Source: Selaginella moellendorffii (Eukaryota; Streptophyta; Lycopodiopsida; Selaginellales; Selaginellaceae). Taken from it: DNA of 64,000 nt. The stretch covers positions 80,418-144,417 of the forward strand of contig NW_003314313.1 of NCBI RefSeq assembly GCF_000143415.4. Direction: 5' to 3'. Below the pieces are notes generated by a model. The model ran no database searches. It had not been told where the DNA came from and saw nothing but the letters and a program-made list of their open reading frames with translations. This document shows, piece after piece, positions 57,415 to 64,000 of this stretch. The number at the start of each line of letters is the position of its first letter. Position 1 is the first letter of the stretch. Position numbers and translations under genes: made by a program.

Positions 57415-58756
57415 CCGAGGTGGAGTCCGAGATGGAGTCTGAGATGGACCCGAGATGGAGTCCAAGATGGACCCAAGATGGAGTCCGAGATGGACCGAGA
57501 TGGAGTCCGAGATGGACCTAAGATGGAGTTCGAGATGGACCCGAGGTGGAGTCCGAGATGGAGTCCGTAGTCGAGACCGAGACCGAGACTGAGACCTAGG
57601 CCGAGACTGAGACCGGGACCAAGACCGAGACCAGGACCAAGACCGAGACCGAGACTGAGGCCGAGACCAAGCCCAAGCCCAAGTCTGAGTCCGAGTCTGA
57701 GTCCGAATCCGAGTCCGAGTCCGAGTTCGAGTTCGAGTTCAAGTCCGAGTTCAAGTCTGAGAGGGTGAAAGCCCAAAGCGTTCATCTCCCAGACCTTGAG
57801 GGGTTTGGTGAGCTCCAAAAGTATAGTAGGGGGAGGACTGCAGTGGAGCTAGTTTGGCCAGGAAAGGCCAGTTTGGCTCAAGAAGGCCAGACCCAATGTT
57901 GGGTGATGAACTGACCACTGGGAAGTCCAAGACTAGAGTGAATACGGACCAACAAGCAGGGTAGATTGGTGAAGTGTTCAAGAGCTGACTCTAGTTCCCC
58001 CGGGAGATCGACTGGCCGATGCTCCCAGTCTAAGTGTGGGTGGCACTACCTACTTGGATACCAGGCGTGGCTCAATGGAACCTCGCTCTAAGCCCATGGC
58101 TAGAGCACCCAAAGGCAGAAGGCGGGGAGAGTACCCACGAGGCTTGCGTAAGGCCACGGTGTTCCGAAATGTTGCCCCAAAGTCCCAGACTGTGAAAAGG
58201 AGGAGGAGCCATCCTCTAGTGTAGAGACCAAGGATACAGTCACATGGTGAGGAAGTCCTAGAGGACAATGGGACTTAGTGGCCGGGCCTGCGGGCCTTGA
58301 TCTAGTGGCAGTGTTGGTGAACATGGCCATGGACAGAAAAGGGACTTGGTAGGAACTGACAAAGGGATGTTGGGGAAGGTTATTCCCTATGTCTGTGGGC
58401 ATCCTAAGGATGCTAATGAGTGGATTTGGGATGGCCACTCGTGGACGGACGGCCCATTCTTGGAGAGACGGGATTGCAATGCAGGTGGTGTTAGACCACT
58501 GATGTGACCAAGGTGAATGAGCATGGCCTAGCATAACGGGCTCATATGTCAGTGGTACCTTGGGGTGTCGGTCATGGGATTGAACACGTGGAGCACTTGG
58601 ACCAAGTGCGAAGGTTGAGTGGCATGGATGCCATTCTTGAGGCTAGCAAGCCCCAAGTCCTGAATGGGACTTATGGAGGTTGTGAATGAGACTCCTCCAA
58701 GTGGTCGGAGGTGCGGTTAAGTGACTAAAGTAGAATGGAAAATTTAGTCACTTACA

Positions 58757-58878
58757 CTATATTAGTATTTAAACTCAGTCTCAAACTTGATCTTGGACTT
58801 GACCTCGGACTCCATCTTGAACTCGATCTCGGGCCCAACTTCAGACTTTGTCTCGGACTCAATCTTGGACTCGGTCTT
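58757..58878 (-). repeat. Old family A LTR, third segment
   Basis: ttagtatttaaactcagtct aligns with the family A LTR just after its module (compare 29449-29470), followed by its GACTCG-type array. Cut at 58879 by the second family B element. Confidence 0.75.
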
Positions 58879-60014
58879 TGTCGCGAATGTGACTTCGGGT
58901 ATCAGAAGTTACTTGTTGACCAGTCCTTACGGACACTCTTTCCTTATTGCCACGATGGCAGGAGGTCGATATTGCTGAACCCTTTATCAGCCCCTCTTGT
59001 TCAAGTGTTAGTAAACTAGACTTTGCATCTATACTTGGCCAGATGAGTATAAGGACGGAATTCCTAATTGTCTATTTAGCCAAGCATACTTGGCCTGGCT
59101 TTTTAGTTCTCTTTTGCTCTGTCTTGCACTAGCTTGACAAGAACCCTTGCGTATTGAGATTAATCCCTTAATATCGCTGGATGATAGCTTACCGTGTTTG
59201 CCAAACACCCTCGATATCATGCTCTTTGTGTTAGTCTCATTTCGGTCCCAAATAGTATTTATGGAAAGTGTCCAGATTTGCTCATTTGGCATATCTACGG
59301 AATGTAGAGATTTACCTAAACACAATGGTCCCATGTCCAAATTCGCAATCTAGTGCCATTCCATATTTAGTAAGTTTTGAGCTTGTCTCAAAGACTAACT
59401 CCTGATACTAAGGGAGGCTTGGGGTAAGAGCCCAAAGCATGTGTTCCTCGGGGGGGGGGTGTTCCTCAGGAGGGGGGGGGGGGGGCGGGGGGCTCTGGGG
59501 GGTTCTAAATGTGTAGTAGGGATAGTGGGTAGGTCGGGCATGGCTAACCAACCTAAGGCATAATCTAGCTCTTGATTGCATATTTGTCCTTGTTCTGCGT
59601 CCAACTTGGGTCTAAGCCCAAACTCCACACCATGCTAATTGGTGGAGTACCTATGTCCTCGCGTTAGGCCACCAGTATGCTGAAATAGTGCTAGACTCCG
59701 TTTGGCTCTGTTTTGCATGCTAGTCCTAGCATTGAGATGCTAGATACTCTAGGACTATTCCAAGTCGCTCTGTTCCCCTGTTCCTTCGCTCCTTGGGGTG
59801 TATGTTCGAGAGTTGCTCTATAGTCCGGTTCCATCACTCTTTGGCTCTATGCTTGGGAGTTTGGCACCATTTTTTCATTCAGTGGCCTAAGGCCCTGAAC
59901 CTCAGGTTCCACACCACTGTCTTATGGACACATGGCATGTGACACATGGCACATAGGTTCAGGTTCTGCTCCGTGGTGTTATCCTATGGTAAATCACTAA
60001 CCACGTGCGCTACA
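58879..60014 (+). repeat. 5' LTR of family B copy 2
   Basis: Similar to 27054-28191 in length and ends; keeps the shared module (about 59405-59530) that the 5' LTR of copy 1 has lost. Confidence 0.88.
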
Positions 60015-60027
60015 TTTGGTATCAGAG
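60015..60027 (+). promoter_or_regulatory. Primer binding site of family B copy 2
   Basis: TTTGGTATCAGAG directly follows the LTR, identical to copy 1. Confidence 0.85.
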
Positions 60028-63000
60028 GATGAATTTTGGCGAGTACTATCCAATGAGATTGGGCAACTAGTCTCATTGCATATGTAGAGATGAAAATGAT
60101 GATTCGAGTGGGTACACGTTTGGGTGCTAAGATTTTGCATTCGTTCCTTGGGTATGGATTTGGTTACCTTTTTGTACGGTAATAATGTGAGCTTGATGGA
60201 TTTGAGATGCTCTGTTTGCACGAGTTTGTGCTTGGGCTCGTGAGTGAGGCACATTAGCAACTCAAGGTTGCACTTTGAGTTGGCAGGATTAATGTTAGCC
60301 TATCGGTGGTTCCTTGAGTTGTTCCATGTACCATAAACCTTCCCTGGGTTTGCTATGAGTGGCAAATAAGCTGGTCCATAGCTGTTTAGCACGGCACTAG
60401 TGGATCCTTCCTAGGCATGATTATGGGTGAATCAATCAAGACTGTAGGGATGAGTCTATTGATTCAAGTAATCATTGTCGTGCTCTCTCATAAACTTTTA
60501 TTGGATTGAACTAAAGGCAATACGAAAGCAAGCTTGAGGTTTAATCAAAGATGAGACCGAAAAAAGAGTCGTCAAGGACGAAGGATCAAACACGTAAATC
60601 ATTTTCTCTTCTTGGAGAGATGATTTGCAACAAGGTGTTAATTCATTGCTCGTGTTCATATTATACAATCAAGAATCCCTACCTTAATGCATCTTGAAGA
60701 CTATAGTCTTACAAATGATGAGTCATGGGATGGATGGCGGTGAAGCACTAAACATTTTGTCTAGGCTTGCTATTGGAAGACTTAAGTTGCAATGCTCAAT
60801 TCTTTTCTGGGGGAACCTTGCTATTGCTCCATTAGTAGCTTAGTGTTGGATTAATTTTGAGATTGTTGGAAAGAGAGTGGCATGAGTTTATTTATGTTGT
60901 GAACAAAAGTTAGTGGTGTTCGGTGTTGTAAATCTCTCTCGGTAGAGTATGGCATTTATGTTGCATTTTGTCGAATCAAGTTGGCACTTGATAGTCATAT
61001 AAACCTTTAAAGTAATGACATAGATGTTGCTCGTGGTGTTGCTCAATTGATGACCAAGTCATTGTGATACTTATATCATATCCATGTGATAGTGAGTGAT
61101 GTGTTTACGAAGTTGCTTGGGTAAATGATGATCAACCCCAAAGTGGCTGATGAAGAAGCTAGTCTACTTGCACAAAGTAGCATTGCAGTAGCTTTGATTG
61201 GGTTCTCGATGATGGTCCATTATGCTAAGCTTAAGTTGGTACCTTATTTCCTTGAGTTTGCTCATAAGGTGTTGGAAAAGGGTTGTAACATTCATTTGCT
61301 ATAACTTATCAATTGATCCGTTAACACTTGGAGTAGATTATTAGATGGAGAAGGTGTGTAGTTGAGGCATTGACATTGCTAGCACTTGTGTTAATGGAAG
61401 TGGCATTGTTGATTCGAATGATGAGGAATTTTCCTTAGAGCTTGATTTTCCATGTCATTTTTCTTGTTAGTGTTTTGGCTTTACATTGGATCTTGAAGAT
61501 GGTTGAAGAAGAGTGTTAGTGCAATGTGGATATCTGGAGATGTGGTCTTTGTGATCAAGCCTTGGATGTTCACTTTGCATTTTATGGATGTCGGTGTTGG
61601 ATATCGGTTAGATGGGCAAAGATGTTCAATGCTTAAGTATATTGATGGATTATGAGAATTTGTGTTGAGGTGAACCTATGTGAAATAGTAGGTAGAAGGA
61701 AGTTGGTTGAGTTTTGAAAGTTTGCATTCTTGGATTGAGAGTCATTCTTTTTCTAGGATGGAAAATTTTCCAAAAATTTTCTTAAGGTTTTCTAATGGTT
61801 GATCTATTAATCACTTTGCTTGAAAATCATTTCATTTTTGTAAGCCAGTACAAACTAGTGAAAAGGTTGAAGTTGACTTTGGTTGGCTTAAACCTTAGTA
61901 GGTAATTTGTATAATGCAATCCAAAAGGGACGCTGACTTTTAGGGCTAAGGCAATTAAGTTGGATAAAGTCTAAGGTTGATGTAGATAAGTGGCTGTTGC
62001 ACTTTTCTAAAAAAGGTGACCCTTATGCCTTTCTTTTATAGCATTGTGCTTGGTGGCAGATTGCATCTTGCATTTCGTTAAACTTTATGAGAGTAGTGAC
62101 CTCTCATTGATCTTGACTTAGTCTTGGTGACTTGTGCATTGGTTGAGGATGGTGATGTCTAACTTAGTTGTTTGAGGTTGAGATGTTGGTATCTGTATTA
62201 TAGCTTTGTCTATGAGGAGGTTGTGTATTGATATGAGTCCATCTTATGGTCTTCACTTTAGTTTTGGCTAAATGTTGATCATACATAGCTAGCCTCTTCA
62301 AAGCATGCTCAGAGCTAGTGGCTAAATGTATTAGTGAGCTTATTACGGTTGAGTTAGATTTGAGTGGTCATCTAGTTTGTGCTTGTCAATGAACTTTTAT
62401 CTGGTACCTGGGGTATTATGTTCATGTTGGACAAGTATATAACTTGATGACAAGAGTTGGTGTTTGGGTCTTGTGAAGGCAAGTTGAGGAGTGATTGTTA
62501 GTTGCTTTGCGATTAGTGATTACTTGTAGACTTCATCAAGGACCGTTAACATTTGCTTTGCTCGATGATGATTTAGCAGTGATGGGCTTGCTTTACTGGA
62601 TTGGGTTGCGAAGGATCGTGTCGTTAGACATACATGGGTTTTCCATGTTGGCATGTCGATTCTACCTCTATCAATATCATTTGGTTGCATTTAGTCCGTA
62701 GTGTTGGATTTCATTGAGTCGTGAATATAGTGAATCACTCCTTAATGATGTGTTATCTAAAACTGAGTATTGCTGAAGGATTAATCTCAGATATTAACTA
62801 AGGTATCTTCAGCTTTGGTTAGCTTAGTTGCTAAAGAGTTTTGAGTGGTGATTCACTCTTGCTTTCTTTTAGCTTTGTTCTGGTATTGATAGCATTCAAG
62901 TGATGTCTCGTCATTGACATTATTAATGTTGAGATTTAAATGGGATGAAATGTCTCTCCTTAGGATTGATATTGAGTTTCATTAGTCTCGATGTAAATAG

Positions 63001-64000
63001 TGTTAATGATTTGGCTTTAGATTTATGTTGTTAGCATTCATGCATTTGCTAGTAAATAACTGTGTTGACGTTCAAATGAACTGAGTGGCAAGTTGAGTTA
63101 GTTGTGTTCTAGACAAGATTGCTTAGTTGAGGTTGAGCTTTAGCTTTTCCTTGAAAAGTGATTTAGTTGTGGACTATACTAGCTTTACAAGAGGAAGGAT
63201 TAATTTTCAATATTAGAATATTTAAGTCTTTATTGAATTTGAGTTCGGGATATATCGATCGTTGATGATTCTTCTTGTGCTTGTTATAAAGTAAGTTACG
63301 TTTAATTATAGATGGATTCATGGAGCATCCATTGTGCTTAGCTTTTGGGTTGATACAGATATACTCTTCATTAGCTTTGGCATTATAAAGTTTCACTTAT
63401 GGATGTGTTGAAGAGAGTATTGTGGGTTATACTATGATTTCTTCTTTAGCATTGAAATTAGTTTATGCGAAACTTGTGATCATTGTTAGGCAAAACTTAG
63501 CTATAGGCTTCTTTGAGTTTTATGTTCATTGTTTTATTTGTTCGGAGTTGTTCGGGGACGGCATTTTAGCTTATAGCTTCACTGTTGAAGTTAATATTTG
63601 CATCTAGAAATCAATGGTGATGATTGATTGTCATCTAGGATAATTGATTATCCTTATCAAAAGTTTTGCTTGATTGTTGTTGATATAGAATGATTCACTG
63701 TTCTTTAAGATGGTGGATTCTTTCTTCAACAATCATTATGCATCTCTTTTTTGATGAGATGATTGATAGTCTTTCATGATAGTTAGTTATTCTCTTTGAT
63801 AACTTCTGGCTTTTCGCAATCCCATATGTTTTTTGTGGTTTGCTCTAGATTGGTCTTTTGGGTTTAAGACATCAGTAGGATGTTGCTGACACTTGCTTAA
63901 GCAACTTGAGTTCCTTTATATTGTTGGCCGGGATCTATTCAGATTAGCTAGTGCAATGGTTGGCATGAATGCTATATTTGTTGGTTTTGCAACATTTATT

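Larger units (their letters stand above)
54832..58756 (+). repeat. Family C solo LTR carrying a second family C solo LTR
   Basis: Begins TGTGAGACAC and ends TTAGTCACTTACA, with a perfect duplication CTATA (54827-54831 and 58757-58761). Interrupted at 55159-57414. Its array (gagtccgagatgga units) lies at about 55040-55158 and 57415-57760, with the shared module at 57762-57832. Confidence 0.92.
58879..64000 (+). mobile_element. Family B element copy 2 (LARD-like), runs off the window
   Basis: 5' LTR 58879-60014 (TGTCGCGAATG ... GCGCTACA), primer site TTTGGTATCAGAG (60015-60027), then non-coding internal DNA colinear with copy 1 up to about the equivalent of 26140. The longest frame is under 80 codons. 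The 3' end is beyond the window. Confidence 0.88.

Overview
The window is nuclear DNA of a plant, most likely a spikemoss (Selaginella-type lycophyte). The reason is intron size: every intron I can place by reading-frame continuity is 47 to 67 nt with GT..AG ends. A family 61 glycosyltransferase gene, chromodomain-bearing Ty3/gypsy elements and plant tRNA-iMet type primer sites fit a plant. The genus is an inference.

Layout. At 0.7-3.6 kb lie two host genes, tail to tail: a seven-exon gene for an uncharacterised membrane-associated protein with an HNH-like Cys/His pattern (694-1836, +), and a three-exon GT61 glycosyltransferase gene (1959-3549, -). From 3.6 to 10 kb is AT-rich DNA with a miniature LTR element (TRIM, 6077-6668), microsatellites, a 221-bp-arm inverted repeat (7508-8171) and a GC-rich low-complexity block. 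From 10 to 19.3 kb is a decayed MULE-like/SWIM transposase locus split by a dead chromovirus (12187-17805). From 21.0 to 28.2 kb is a complete LTR element with about 5 kb of internal DNA but no recognisable ORF (family B, LARD-like). From 28.7 to 36.2 kb is a very young chromovirus (family A, - strand) whose integrase is interrupted by two short sequences with all the marks of spliceosomal introns. From 38 to 44.9 kb lie remnants of a third LTR family (family C). From 45.1 to 46.7 kb is a three-exon gene for a Lys/Glu/Gln-rich coiled-coil protein, followed by about 2.4 kb of decayed, partly duplicated coiled-coil sequence. From 51.2 kb to the end is a stack of nested insertions into an old family A LTR: a TRIM carrying a family C solo LTR, a family C solo LTR carrying another one, and a second family B element running off the window. 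Most layers keep perfect 5-bp target site duplications, so the order of events can be read.

The host genes appear unrelated in function. The mobile elements are related in an unexpected way: the LTRs of families A, B and C and a fragment at 11.7 kb, otherwise dissimilar, share one module in the same sense orientation, and in A and C a (GAGTCC)-type tandem array precedes it. There is one assembly gap (Ns, 56529-57007).
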